A stretch of DNA of 64,000 nucleotides from Microbacterium terrisoli. GTDB taxonomy: Bacteria > Actinomycetota > Actinomycetes > Actinomycetales > Microbacteriaceae. The translations under genes and the position numbers were made by a program. This document shows, piece by piece, positions 1 to 11,730 of this stretch (its first letter is position 1; every line of letters starts with the position of its first letter). The notes below the pieces were generated by a model. The model ran no database searches, was not told the DNA's origin, and saw only the letters and a program-made list of their open reading frames with translations. The stretch is from contig NZ_CP133019.1 in the NCBI RefSeq assembly GCF_030866805.1, positions 1,240,001-1,304,000 on the forward strand. The letters run 5' to 3'.

Positions 1-83
1 CCGAAGCGTGCGTGCGCATCGATCGGGGTCCACCAGCGCGGGCCGCCGGCAGTGCCGAGCGTGACGACAGAGGTGCCGGTCAT
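1..83 (-). CDS. MBL-fold metallo-hydrolase, N-terminal fragment (runs off the window)
   Basis: Only the first 27 codons are present, from the ATG complementary to 81-83, preceded by a purine-rich ribosome site (GGGAGA). The peptide starts MTGTSVVTLGTAGGPRWWT. The V-T-L-G-T-x-G-G-P-R pattern is the usual first strand and loop of metallo-beta-lactamase-fold hydrolases of the RNase Z/arylsulfatase type. The metal-binding HxHxDH motif lies outside the window, so the family is inferred from this short start only. It diverges from the lysR gene at 180, so the two may be functionally linked, as LysR regulators often control the neighbouring divergent gene. Confidence 0.5.
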   Translation of the reverse strand, partial: MTGTSVVTLGTAGGPRWWTPIDAHARF

Positions 84-137
84 GTTCTCTCCCAGTTCGT
101 TCGGGTGATGGATTCATCGTGCGCGCTGTGAAATCAT

Positions 138-166
138 TTGAAAAACGAGAAATATAGAACTAATAC
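138..166 (+). promoter_or_regulatory. candidate lysR promoter in an AT-rich divergent spacer
   Basis: The 96-bp spacer between the MBL hydrolase and lysR is clearly AT-richer than its surroundings. TTGAAA (138-143) and TAATAC (161-166) are 17 bp apart and look like a -35/-10 pair. The implied start would fall very near the AAGGAG ribosome site (169-174), so TATAGA at 153-158 is an alternative -10. Sequence resemblance only. Confidence 0.3.
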
Positions 167-179
167 ATAAGGAGAAGCG

Positions 180-1091
180 ATGAATGGGGGTACGCTGCGG
201 CAGCTCGAGTACTTCGTGGCCGCCGTCGAGACCGGCACGGTAAGCGCGGCCGCGGTGCGCTGCCAAGCGTCGCAGGCGGCGGTCTCGGCGGCATTGAACG
301 ACCTCGAGCGCGCCCTGGGCATGCAGCTTCTGGTGCGGCGCCCAGCGAAGGGTGTCACGGTGACCGGCGGCGGTCAGAGCGTGCTGCCGATCGCACGGCG
401 GATGCTGGCCGATGCCGCGGAACTGGCCGATCTCGCCGCCGCCGAACACGGAGAGGTGGCCGGCCGTCTGCGCATCGCCTGCACGATCGCCCTGTCCCCG
501 CGCGTTCTGCCCCTACTGGCCGCGCTGTTGACCGTTCGGTACCCGCGCGTCGAATTGGACGTGACCGATGGCCTGGCCACCGACGTGCAGGAGTGGGCGC
601 GCGCCGGGGTCGCCGATGCCTGTCTGCTCTACCGTCGCCAGTTGGGTGAGGGGCTGGACGCGCGCACTGTGTGCGTGGTCGAGCCCTATGCAGTGCTGGC
701 CGCAGATCACCCGCTGGCCGATCGCGACGACCTCGCACTCGAGGAGCTGTCGGGCGAACAGTTGATCATCGTGCGCGCCGCCGAGTCCAGCCGCGTCATC
801 GAAGCGCTGATGGAAGATGCCGGCGTCGTGCCCCACGCGGGCTGGGCGTTCTCGAACCCCGAGACGGTCCGCGCGATGGTCGCGCACGGCCTCGGCTACT
901 CGGTGTTCAGCGGCAGACCCAGCGGCACCGAGGCGTTCGATGGTCGGCGGGTGGCATATGTGCGCGTGCGCGACAGGGTGGCGCCGAACGAGGTCGTGCT
1001 GGCCGTGCCGCGCGGCCAGCGGCCGAACGCCCGACTGGATGCGCTGTGGAAACTGCTCGGCGAACCCGAGTTGCAGGCCGCGTTCGGCTGA
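180..1091 (+). CDS. LysR-family transcriptional regulator
   Basis: 303 aa, the normal LysR length. Residues about 1-60 form the winged helix-turn-helix (LRQLEYFVAAVETGTVSAAA, then QASQAAVSAALNDLE as the recognition helix region). From about residue 90 the protein has the two-lobed effector-binding domain (RLRIACTIALSPRVLPLL). The start is set by an AAGGAG site 5-6 nt upstream. LysR proteins usually repress themselves and activate a divergent gene. Here that is the MBL-fold hydrolase, so it is the first candidate target. The effector is unknown. Confidence 0.85.
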   Translation: MNGGTLRQLEYFVAAVETGTVSAAAVRCQASQAAVSAALNDLERALGMQLLVRRPAKGVTVTGGGQSVLPIARRMLADAAELADLAAAEHGEVAGRLRIACTIALSPRVLPLLAALLTVRYPRVELDVTDGLATDVQEWARAGVADACLLYRRQLGEGLDARTVCVVEPYAVLAADHPLADRDDLALEELSGEQLIIVRAAESSRVIEALMEDAGVVPHAGWAFSNPETVRAMVAHGLGYSVFSGRPSGTEAFDGRRVAYVRVRDRVAPNEVVLAVPRGQRPNARLDALWKLLGEPELQAAFG

Positions 1092-1113
1092 ACCGGCGGC
1101 ATACTCTGAGGGG

Positions 1114-1521
1114 ATGATCTCCACGGACCTCGCCCGGGCGCTGCGTGATGCCGGGCTGATCTGGCATCCGGCTTCCGGCGACCGGTTCCAGCTCGACGAG
1201 CCCGAGTTCGAGGCCGACGTGTTCACCGTCAGCGACATGACGATCGAGGCGCGTGTCTATTCGACCGGGGCGATTCTGGCGTTCAACGGCACGACCGAGT
1301 GGGCGCTGGATTCCGTCGCGCTCGATGACGCGCTCTGGCTGCCGTCCGAGGCGCAGCTGCGTGAACTGCTGCGCGGCACGTTCCGGGCGCTGCGGCGTCT
1401 GGCCGACACTTTCGCCGTCGACGTCGAGATCGCCGGCACCGCGCTGACATTCGAGCACCCCGAGCCCTCCGACGCGTATGCGATGGCGCTGCTGCAGCTC
1501 CTCGGGCGGGTGAACGACTGA
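1114..1521 (+). CDS. conserved hypothetical protein (135 aa)
   Basis: A small soluble protein without membrane segments or signal peptide, starting MISTDLARALRDAGLIWHP. I recall similar proteins in Microbacteriaceae carrying the doubtful label 'pilus assembly protein CpaE', but nothing here shows a CpaE-like receiver or ATPase domain. The ATG at 1114 was preferred over upstream in-frame ATGs because TACTCT (1102-1107) sits exactly 6 nt before it, matching the leaderless-start pattern seen elsewhere in the window, and because longer versions would overlap lysR. It ends 22 bp from the convergent MFS gene. Function unknown. Confidence 0.6.
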   Translation: MISTDLARALRDAGLIWHPASGDRFQLDEPEFEADVFTVSDMTIEARVYSTGAILAFNGTTEWALDSVALDDALWLPSEAQLRELLRGTFRALRRLADTFAVDVEIAGTALTFEHPEPSDAYAMALLQLLGRVND

Positions 1522-1543
1522 GGTCACGGCGTGTGGCTGAGCG

Positions 1544-2755
1544 TCAGGTCGAGGTGATCGTGCGCACCGGCTCGGTGTCGGGCATGGGCGCTGCGTCCCG
1601 GAAGCGCAGGTCGGGAAATCCGCGCACGCACAGCACGGCAACGATCAAGCCCACCACGGCGAAAGCCGCCGCCGTCAGGTAGGCACCGCGCGGGCCCGAG
1701 CCGTCGATGAGGAATCCGGCGATCGCCGACCCCGCCGCCGCACCGATCAGCTGGCCCGTGCCGACCCATCCGAACGCCTCGGCGGTGTCGCTGAACTTGA
1801 CGCTGGCCGTCGTCATGGCGAACATGACCGCCAGCGCCGGGGCCACTCCGATGCCGGCCACCAGCAGCGAGCCGCTGAGCCACCACACCGACAGCGAGAG
1901 TGTCGTCACGACCAGCCCCCCGGCCACGACGGCCATGCGCCGGGCCATCGCCCATCGTCCGATCGCGATGCCGCCCGAGACCAGACCGCCCGCGAGGCTT
2001 CCGATCGAGAAGATCGCCAGCACCAGGCCTGCTTCAAGGCCCCCTTCGCCGAACGTGGCGATGACGCCGGCCTCGACGGCCGCGCACGCGCCGATCAGCA
2101 GGAACCCCATGACGGTGGCCAGCAGCACGGCGGGCCGGGCCAGCACCAGGCCGAACCGGTGCCGGCTGCGGGGGATGCGCACGCGCCCGAGCTCGGGCGA
2201 GAGGATGAACCAGCTGCCGCCCGCCAGCAGGATCACGACGATCAACATGATGCCCACGACCGTGCTGATCTGCGTCGCAACGAGCGTGATCACCACCGGC
2301 GCGAGGATCCAGATGATCTCCTGCAGCGAGGCATCCAACGAGAAAAGCGGGGTGAGCTGACGTGAGTTGACCATCTTCGGGTAGATCGTGCGCACGGCGG
2401 ACTGCACCGGAGGCGTGGACAGCCCTGACACGAGGCCCAGCGCCATGTAGGCGCTGATGGAGAGCGTGAACAGACCGATGCCGGCCAGGGCGATCGCGCA
2501 GACGACCATCGTCAGGGTCAGCACACGGCGCATGCCCCATCTGCCCATCCAGCGGCTCGTGATCGGCCCCGACACGGCCTGACCGACCGAGGCGGCGGCC
2601 AGCACCAGCCCCGCCGCGCCGTACGTTCCGGTGACGTGCTCGATGTGCATCAGCAGCGCGAGACTCGTCATTCCCGAAGGGAAGCGCGCGGTCAGCTGCG
2701 CGGCGATGATGCGCCCGACACCCGGCGTGCGCAGTAGGTCTCGGTATCCCGCCAC
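1544..2755 (-). CDS. MFS transporter (probable drug/metabolite exporter)
   Basis: 403 aa with about 12 hydrophobic segments, the size of a single-domain 12-TM major facilitator. The region around residues 20-110 (FPSGMTSLALLMHIEHVTG, then VGQAVSGPITSRWMGRWGMR) resembles the TM1-TM3 region and the cytoplasmic A-motif loop of MFS exporters. The GTG at 2755 has TAACGT (2763-2768 on the complement) 7 nt upstream and no ribosome site, suggesting a leaderless transcript. Substrate cannot be inferred. It is transcribed away from the nrd leader. Confidence 0.8.
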   Translation of the reverse strand: MAGYRDLLRTPGVGRIIAAQLTARFPSGMTSLALLMHIEHVTGTYGAAGLVLAAASVGQAVSGPITSRWMGRWGMRRVLTLTMVVCAIALAGIGLFTLSISAYMALGLVSGLSTPPVQSAVRTIYPKMVNSRQLTPLFSLDASLQEIIWILAPVVITLVATQISTVVGIMLIVVILLAGGSWFILSPELGRVRIPRSRHRFGLVLARPAVLLATVMGFLLIGACAAVEAGVIATFGEGGLEAGLVLAIFSIGSLAGGLVSGGIAIGRWAMARRMAVVAGGLVVTTLSLSVWWLSGSLLVAGIGVAPALAVMFAMTTASVKFSDTAEAFGWVGTGQLIGAAAGSAIAGFLIDGSGPRGAYLTAAAFAVVGLIVAVLCVRGFPDLRFRDAAPMPDTEPVRTITST

Positions 2756-2817
2756 GCATCACACGTTACCGGCGGTGGCGGACACGTTCGCGCCACGTCC
2801 ACGACACGCCGGGAGTG

Positions 2818-2962
2818 CTGTCCACAGGCAAATCGATGTCGGAGGCCCCGCGTAGCGTGCGGCCTGTGGATGGATGTCGCGGTTCGGCCGGAAGAACCGC
2901 ATGAATCAGGCTTTTCCGCGCCTCGGCGACACGCCGTGGGCTGTGGATGAAACGGTGGACAA
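2818..2962. promoter_or_regulatory. cluster of DnaA-box-like sequences upstream of nrdHIEF
   Basis: Three 9-mers fit the high-GC actinobacterial DnaA box (pattern YYVTCCACA): CTGTCCACA at 2818-2826, CCATCCACA at 2865-2873 (complement) and TCATCCACA at 2942-2950 (complement). A fourth, TTGTCCACC at 2954-2962 (complement), has one mismatch. All lie 155-300 bp before nrdH in a 362-bp gene-free leader. DnaA control of ribonucleotide reductase genes is established in other bacteria. Binding here is inference. Confidence 0.4.
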
Positions 2963-2998
2963 GCTGTGTTGTACATGGGGAGAGCGGTGGAAAACTAC

Positions 2999-3061
2999 AG
3001 GGATGTAACTACTATCCCTTGTGGTGCTTCTCAGTGTCTGTCCCCATATGTAGTATTGGGG
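2999..3061 (+). promoter_or_regulatory. candidate NrdR boxes and promoter of nrdHIEF
   Basis: Two imperfect palindromes lie just upstream of nrdH. One has arms AGGGAT/ATCCCT (2999-3019) around GTAACTACT. The other has arms CCCCA/TGGGG (3042-3061) around TATGTAGTAT. Paired boxes spaced by whole helical turns are the mark of the repressor NrdR. The centres here are about 42 bp apart, four turns rather than the usual three. TTCTCA (3028-3033) and TAGTAT (3051-3056), 17 bp apart, could be -35/-10, so the second box would cover the -10. Confidence 0.4.
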
Positions 3062-3117
3062 GACCGGCGGGGGGAACTGCCGGAATGAGGGACCGAACGA
3101 GGGGAGAGACAGCCGAC

Positions 3118-3351
3118 ATGGCGATCACGGTCTACACGAAGCCGTCCTGTGTCCAGTGCAACGCGACGTACCGCGCTTTGGACTCGAAGGGCATCGAATA
3201 TGAAGTGCACGACCTCACCGAGGACCCGGCAGCGCTCGAGCAGGTGAAGTCGCTCGGCTACCTCCAGGCGCCCGTCGTCATCACCGATGAGGACCACTGG
3301 TCGGGCTTCCGTCCCGACAAGATCGACGAGCTCGCCGCCCGTCTGGCCTGA
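3118..3351 (+). CDS. nrdH: NrdH glutaredoxin-like redoxin
   Basis: 77 aa, typical NrdH length. It carries the CVQC active-site pair (residues 11-14, after YTKPS) and the C-terminal [11 protein letters not shown] segment of NrdH that contacts thioredoxin reductase. It supplies electrons to the class Ib ribonucleotide reductase NrdEF in the cytosol. The ATG at 3118 has a GGGGAGAG ribosome site. It is the first gene of nrdHIEF and is followed by nrdI after a 1-nt gap. Confidence 0.95.
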   Translation: MAITVYTKPSCVQCNATYRALDSKGIEYEVHDLTEDPAALEQVKSLGYLQAPVVITDEDHWSGFRPDKIDELAARLA

Positions 3352-3352
3352 C

Positions 3353-3777
3353 ATGCCCACCGCGGTGGCAGCGCCGCTCCTCGTCTACTTCTCCAGCATC
3401 TCGGGAAACACGGCGCGATTCGTCGAGAAGCTCGGTCTGCCGGCCCAGCGCATTCCACTGCACATGGGCCCGCACAGCACCGAGCCGCCGTTGCACGTGG
3501 ATGAGCCCTTCGTGCTCGTCACACCGACATACGGCGGCGGACAGGGGCGCGGGCAAGAGCAAGGGGCCGTCCCCAAGCAGGTCATCAGGTTCCTCAACGA
3601 TGAGGACAACCGCAAGTGGATCCGCGGAGTCATCTCCGCCGGGAACACGAACTTCGGTCAGTCGTTCTGTCTGGCCGGAGAGATCATCAGCCGCAAGTGC
3701 CGTGTGCCGCACTTGTACCGGCTCGAAGTGTTCGGCACGCCCGAGGACGTCGCGCGTGTGAGCGATGGATTGGAAAA

Positions 3778-3796
<19 letters not shown>
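3353..3796 (+). CDS. nrdI: NrdI flavodoxin-like protein, class Ib RNR activase
   Basis: 147 aa. The N-terminal [12 protein letters not shown] is the FMN phosphate-binding loop of NrdI, and TPTYGGG (about residues 50-56) is the second flavin loop. NrdI generates the oxidant that assembles the dimanganese-tyrosyl cofactor of NrdF. It starts 1 nt after nrdH stops and overlaps the start of nrdE, so the three genes are translationally coupled. Confidence 0.95.
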
Positions 3797-6997
<3,201 letters not shown>

Positions 6998-7287
6998 GAC
7001 TGTGGGCGCACGGCGGTGAAGAACGGCATCCTGCTCGCTGACGCGGAGCGCAGACGCGGCTCGGGCGGCAGGCAGGGTCCGTATCCGCCTCTGCCACCGC
7101 TGCCCGATCCGGGTCAGGCGGGGCCGCCGCCGACGCGCTGAGCGGCAACTGTGTCTTCTGTTCGCCGGCCGTGACCGACGCGTAGCCTGGTGACACGGCC
7201 GGATGTCGGCGGTGGATCGCCCAGGCGCAGCGTGAGCGCCCGAAGCACGACACCATGCGATCTCTGGCCGAACGGCAGTGAGGGAGC
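6998..7287. other. gap between nrdF and the transketolase gene, with a candidate promoter
   Basis: 290 bp. TAGCCT at 7183-7188 resembles the -10 hexamers seen elsewhere in the window and could start the transketolase mRNA. A possible 41-aa reading frame (GTG 7016 to TGA 7141, proline-rich end) has no ribosome site and is not called. No clear terminator with a T-run was found. Confidence 0.35.
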
Positions 7288-9153
7288 ATGGACATGGATG
7301 ACGAGCAGTTGTCGTTCGCGCGGGAGTTGGCGGCGCAGTTGCGGGTGGATTCGATTCGGTGCAGCACGCAGGCGGGTTCGGGGCATCCCACCTCGTCCCT
7401 GTCGGCGGCCGATCTGATGGCGGTGCTTCTGGTCGGTCACCTGCGCTACGACTGGGAGCGGCCCGCGCTGGCTGCCAACGATCACCTGATCTTCTCCAAG
7501 GGCCACGCCTCGCCGTTGCTGTATTCGATGTTCCGTGCCGTGGGTGTGGTGGACGAGGACGAGCTGATCAACACTTACCGGCAGTTCGGGTCCCGCCTGC
7601 AAGGCCATCCGACGCCGGTGCTGCCATGGGTGGACGTGGCCACGGGGTCTCTGGGGCAGGGGCTGCCGGATGCGGTCGGTGTCGCTCTGGCGGGCAAATA
7701 CCTGGACCGGTTGCCGTTTCATACCTGGATCCTGTGCGGGGACAGCGAAACGGCGGAAGGTTCCATGTGGGAAGCGCTGGACAAGGCCAGCTACTACAAG
7801 CTGGGAAATCTGACGGCGATCATCGATGTCAACCGCCTCGGCCAGCGCGGTCCCACCGAGTTGGAATGGGACCTCGAGCGGTACGCAGCCCGGGTGAGGG
7901 CGTTCGGCTGCGCGCCGGTGATCATCGACGGACACGACCTGGCCGCAATCGACCAGGCATTGACCGAGGCGCGGACCTCGCAAGACGTTCCGACCGTGGT
8001 GCTGGCCCGCACGATCAAGGCCAAGGGTGTGCCCGAGATCGAGGATGAGAACGGCTGGCACGGCAAGGCGCTTCCACCGGAGATGGCCGAGCGCGCCATC
8101 GCTGCCCTGGGCGGCCGATCTGAGCTGCACGTGACCACGGCCGGTCCGGAAGCGGGGGAGCCGGCGATCGCGGCGAACCCGGAGGCTCAGGTCCTGCTTC
8201 CCACGTACGAACCAGGGCAGAAGGTTGCCACACGGGCGGCGTTCGGCGCCGCCATTGCGGCCCTGGCCGCGCGGCCTGAGATCGTGGTCATCGACGGGGA
8301 GGTGGGCAACTCCACGCATGCGGAGGAATTCGAGAAGGTCGCACCGGAGCGCTACTTCGAGGTGTTCATCGCGGAACAGCAGCTGGTGGCCACGGCGGTC
8401 GGCGTGGCGGTGCGCGGGTATGTCGCCTTCGCTTCGACGTTCGCCGTGTTCTTCTCCCGCGCGTTCGATTTCGTCAGGATGGCCGGGATCTCCCAGGTGG
8501 ACATTCGCCTGGTCGGCTCCCACGCGGGAGTGGAGATCGGCCAAGACGGCCCGTCGCAGATGGCTTTGGAGGACATCGCCTCGCTGCGGGCGGTGCACGG
8601 GTCGATCGTTCTCTGTCCGGCCGATGCCTCCTGCGCGGTGAAACTGACCGCCGCGATGGCCGACACCGCTGGGATCGTCTACCTGCGCACCACGCGCGGA
8701 GCGTACTCGGTGCTCTACGGGCCTGAGGAGGACTTCCCCATCGGGGGATCGAAGACGCTTCGCGCCACGCCGGAGGATGACGTGACCCTGATCGGTGCCG
8801 GTGTGACCGTGCACGAATGCATCGCGGCGGCCGAAGAACTTGCCGGTGTCGGTGTCAGCGCGCGGGTCATCGACCTGTACTCGATCAAGCCGTTGGACCG
8901 AGACACCCTCATTCGCGCCTGCCGCGACACCGGCGGCCGCTTGGTCGTGGCCGAGGACCACTATCCCGAGGGCGGCATCGGCAGTGCCGTGCTCGAAGCC
9001 CTCGCCGACGCCGACGTGCCCGTTCGTCTGGCCCATCTGGCGGTCAAAGACCTCCCGACGTCGGGGACACCGGCCGAGCTGCTCAATGCCGCCGGCATCT
9101 CCGCACGCCACATCGCTGACGCCGCTCGCCGGCTGGTCGGCGACCATGACTGA
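7288..9153 (+). CDS. transketolase, short animal-like type
   Basis: 621 aa, shorter than the usual ~660-700 aa bacterial transketolase. It contains both the N-terminal thiamine diphosphate domain and the pyrimidine/C-terminal domains. The ThDP site reads GDSETAEGSMWEAL followed by DVNRLGQRG, and the second half has DGEVGNSTHAEEF. These match the animal-type subfamily (GDGELSEGS, DINRLGQ, DGDTKNST) better than E. coli TktA. Expected activity is two-carbon transfer between ketose and aldose phosphates. The final 8 nt overlap the next gene (ATGACTGA), so it is coupled to a flavoprotein reductase. It is probably not the housekeeping tkt, which in actinobacteria usually sits in a tkt-tal-zwf operon next to ctaB. 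Confidence 0.85.
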   Translation: MDMDDEQLSFARELAAQLRVDSIRCSTQAGSGHPTSSLSAADLMAVLLVGHLRYDWERPALAANDHLIFSKGHASPLLYSMFRAVGVVDEDELINTYRQFGSRLQGHPTPVLPWVDVATGSLGQGLPDAVGVALAGKYLDRLPFHTWILCGDSETAEGSMWEALDKASYYKLGNLTAIIDVNRLGQRGPTELEWDLERYAARVRAFGCAPVIIDGHDLAAIDQALTEARTSQDVPTVVLARTIKAKGVPEIEDENGWHGKALPPEMAERAIAALGGRSELHVTTAGPEAGEPAIAANPEAQVLLPTYEPGQKVATRAAFGAAIAALAARPEIVVIDGEVGNSTHAEEFEKVAPERYFEVFIAEQQLVATAVGVAVRGYVAFASTFAVFFSRAFDFVRMAGISQVDIRLVGSHAGVEIGQDGPSQMALEDIASLRAVHGSIVLCPADASCAVKLTAAMADTAGIVYLRTTRGAYSVLYGPEEDFPIGGSKTLRATPEDDVTLIGAGVTVHECIAAAEELAGVGVSARVIDLYSIKPLDRDTLIRACRDTGGRLVVAEDHYPEGGIGSAVLEALADADVPVRLAHLAVKDLPTSGTPAELLNAAGISARHIADAARRLVGDHD

Positions 9154-10381
9154 CGCAACCGACGCACAGCAGATGGTCATCGTCGGCGCGGGGCTGGCCG
9201 GCACGGGTGCGGCGGCAACGCTGCGCAAAGAGGGCTACACGGGCCGGGTCGTGCTGATCAGCAGCGATGCCGCACAGCCCTATGACCACGTTCCTCTGTC
9301 GAAGAACCACCTGCGAGACGAGCCGGGGTACCACCGACTGTTCCTGCACGACCCGGCGTTCTACCGCGAGCAGCGCATCGACCTGAGGCTCGACACGACG
9401 GTGACCGCGATCGATGCCGCAGCCCATCGCATCCGGACAGACGGGGGCGGAGGCGTCGCCTATGACAAGCTGCTGCTGGCCACCGGTTCGCACAACCGCC
9501 CGCTTGAGCTTCCGGGCAGCGACCTGGACGGAATCTTCTCCCTGCGGACACTGGGGGAGGCCGACCGCCTCAAGGCAGCACTGGCACGCGCTCGGCGTCT
9601 GGTCGTCGTCGGCGCCGGCTTCGTCGGCTGCGAGGTCGCCGCGTCGGCGCGGCAGCTCGGGGTGGATGTGACTCTGGTCGGCAGCCGGGAGCTGCCGATG
9701 CTGCACGTCCTGGGCCCGGTCGGTGCCGCCTACTACCGCGACGTGCACCAGGCCCACGGCGTTCACCTGTGCATGCCCGCGACGGCATCCGAGTTCCGCG
9801 GCACCGATGGTCGGGTGCGCTGGGTGGTGCTCTCGGACGGCACCGAGCTGCCGGCAGACGTCGTCGTGGTCGGCGTCGGCGCGCTGCCGGACGTGCAGCT
9901 GGCCGAGGCGGCGGGTATTCCCGTGGACGACGGCATCCTCACCGATGACACGCTCGCCACCGGCGTGGCTGACGTGTACGCGGCCGGCGATGTGGCGGCC
10001 GTGCCGTATCGCGCACTGGGCCGGCGGTTGCGGGTCGAGCACTTCGCCACCGCGCTGTCTCAAGGGCCCGTCGCCGGCCGGAACATGCTGGGTGGCAACG
10101 TCCCTTACGGCGCGGTCCCGTTCTTCTTCTCCGACCAGTACGACGTGTGGATGGAATACACCGGGCACAACACCGGCGATACCGACACGGTGATCCGCGG
10201 CGATGTCGCGGACGGTCGATTCGTCGTGTTCTGGCTGCGCGGCAGTCAGCTCGTCGCCGCGATGAACATCAACATCCGCGGCGTGCCCGACATCGTCACT
10301 CCGTTGATCGCCGAGGGTATTCCGGTCGACCGGGCAGCGCTCGTCGATCCGAAGACCGATCTCGCGTACGTGGCGGGGTAA
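9146..10381 (+). CDS. FAD/NAD(P)-dependent oxidoreductase, ferredoxin-reductase-like
   Basis: 411 aa. It has two Rossmann dinucleotide motifs: VIVGAGLAGTGAAATLR at residues about 11-27 (FAD) and VVVGAGFVGCEVAAS at about residue 153 (NAD(P)H). The TGVADVYAAGDVA segment near 275 is the conserved FAD-contacting motif. Overall it resembles BphA4/ThcD-type ferredoxin reductases, including the C-terminal reductase-like domain (FFFSDQYDVWMEY). No ferredoxin or oxygenase gene is adjacent. It starts inside the end of the transketolase gene, so the two are made together. The electron acceptor is unknown. Confidence 0.85.
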   Translation: MTDATDAQQMVIVGAGLAGTGAAATLRKEGYTGRVVLISSDAAQPYDHVPLSKNHLRDEPGYHRLFLHDPAFYREQRIDLRLDTTVTAIDAAAHRIRTDGGGGVAYDKLLLATGSHNRPLELPGSDLDGIFSLRTLGEADRLKAALARARRLVVVGAGFVGCEVAASARQLGVDVTLVGSRELPMLHVLGPVGAAYYRDVHQAHGVHLCMPATASEFRGTDGRVRWVVLSDGTELPADVVVVGVGALPDVQLAEAAGIPVDDGILTDDTLATGVADVYAAGDVAAVPYRALGRRLRVEHFATALSQGPVAGRNMLGGNVPYGAVPFFFSDQYDVWMEYTGHNTGDTDTVIRGDVADGRFVVFWLRGSQLVAAMNINIRGVPDIVTPLIAEGIPVDRAALVDPKTDLAYVAG

Positions 10382-10395
10382 GCCCGCCATGACGG

Positions 10396-10578
10396 CTACG
10401 GATTCTGCATGAGGATGGCGGCGGCGATGCCCGCACCGCCGAGCACGACGGCCGGCACCACCAGGATCAGCAGCGCCTGCCAGGCGCGGTATCTCTCGTA
10501 CGCTCCGGTGAACCGTGCCGTTCCCACCGTGCCGACGGCCCAGCGCGTCGCTTTGCCGTGTTGCGTGCTGGACGCCAT
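10396..10578 (-). CDS. small single-span membrane protein (60 aa)
   Basis: MASSTQHGKATRWAVGTVGT, a basic region with YERYRAWQ, then one hydrophobic helix (ALLILVVPAVVLGGAGIAAA) and a four-residue tail. Probably N-in with a single C-terminal membrane helix. Two consecutive ATGs are available (10581 and 10578); AAGAGG upstream favours the second. It lies tail-to-tail with the oxidoreductase and shares direction with ctaB downstream of it, so both could be read from one mRNA. Function unknown. Confidence 0.55.
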   Translation of the reverse strand: MASSTQHGKATRWAVGTVGTARFTGAYERYRAWQALLILVVPAVVLGGAGIAAAILMQNP

Positions 10579-10693
10579 CATGCCTCTTCCCGTGTGCGAC
10601 GGGTGTCTTCTCGCCGTGTCTTCACCGTACGCCGCCCGCAGCCGGGGAGGGCCCGCTGGGCGCAAGTCCGCTGCCGGAGCCGTCTGAAGAGCG

Positions 10694-11635
10694 TCAGGGC
10701 AGCAGCGCGCCGACCGACAGCATCAGGCACAGCGCGAGGATCATCCACATCGAACCGTGGAACATGCGGTGCGACCACTGCTCGACATCACGCGTGCGCA
10801 GGCCGACGACGGCCAGGATGATCCAGACCAGGCCGAGCCCGCCCATCACGACGGCGTAGGCGATGCCGACGTAGCCGAATGCCGGCAGCAGCAGCGAGGC
10901 CGCCACGAACAGCACCGTGTAGATGAAGATCTCCCACACGGCCCGGCGGATGCTGCGCACCACGGTGATCACGGGCACGCCGGCGCGCGCGTATTCGTCG
11001 CGCCGGTAGATCGCGATCGAATAGAACTCGGGCATCTGCCAGAAGAACATCATGAGGAAGACGGCGATCGCGGCCACGTCGAACTGCCCCGACGCGGCGA
11101 TGTAGCCGCCCAGCACGGGAGCCGCCCCCGAGACGCTGCCCACGAGCGTGCCGTGCACCGACTTGCGCTTCGAGAGCGCGCCGTAGAGCCAGACGTAGAC
11201 GACGAAGCCGCCGACACCGGTGGCCACCACGAGCCAGTTCGTCGTCAGGATCAGCAGTGCGACACCCAGCACGCCGAGCACGATCGAGAAGATCGTTGCG
11301 GGCACGCCCTTGATGGCTCCGGTCACCGTCGCGCGGGTGCTGGTGCGGCGCATCAGAGTGTCGATATCGCGGTCGAGCACGTTGTTCAAGACGCACGCCG
11401 AGGCGATGACCAGTGTGCTGCCCACGACGACGCCGACGAACACGATCCACGAGAACTCGAACAGTGCCGCGGCCAGCAGGTAGCCGGCGACCGTCGTCAG
11501 GACATTGCCGTACAGCACGCCCGGCTTGGTCAACGAGTAATACCGCGTGACGGCACTGAGAACACCTGGGCGCGTCGCACGCGCGGCAAGGGCGGCGTCC
11601 GTTCCCAAGCGAGATGAGGTGGCAGAGTGGCTCAT
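10694..11635 (-). CDS. ctaB: protoheme IX farnesyltransferase (heme O synthase)
   Basis: 313 aa with about 9 membrane segments. The UbiA-superfamily prenyl-binding motif reads NNVLDRDIDTLMRRT near residue 85, and a second conserved motif is YRRDEYARAGVPV. Both are specific to CtaB/CyoE. It adds a farnesyl group to heme B for the terminal oxidase. In many actinobacteria ctaB is divergent from the tkt-tal-zwf operon. Here the gene upstream is an acyl-CoA dehydrogenase in the same direction, so the usual arrangement is absent. Confidence 0.92.
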   Translation of the reverse strand: MSHSATSSRLGTDAALAARATRPGVLSAVTRYYSLTKPGVLYGNVLTTVAGYLLAAALFEFSWIVFVGVVVGSTLVIASACVLNNVLDRDIDTLMRRTSTRATVTGAIKGVPATIFSIVLGVLGVALLILTTNWLVVATGVGGFVVYVWLYGALSKRKSVHGTLVGSVSGAAPVLGGYIAASGQFDVAAIAVFLMMFFWQMPEFYSIAIYRRDEYARAGVPVITVVRSIRRAVWEIFIYTVLFVAASLLLPAFGYVGIAYAVVMGGLGLVWIILAVVGLRTRDVEQWSHRMFHGSMWMILALCLMLSVGALLP

Positions 11636-11730
11636 ACATCCCGATCGGCTGGAAGGGCTTCAGCCAGCCAGTTTACCCGCTCGCGAGGCGCCCACGTCCC
11701 ACGGCGCGCATGCCGGGATGGTGCCGGCGC

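Noticed and set aside
2818..2962. Origin of replication
   Set aside because: Only three or four DnaA-like boxes, no dnaA, dnaN or rpmH nearby and no AT-rich unwinding region; promoter control is more likely.
7016..7141. 41-codon frame after nrdF (GTG start, proline-rich end)
   Set aside because: No ribosome site or leaderless hexamer and no recognisable family; could be real but not supported.
7114..9228. 704-codon minus-strand open frame
   Set aside because: Antisense to the transketolase gene; composition rich in Arg, His and Gly as expected from a shadow frame.
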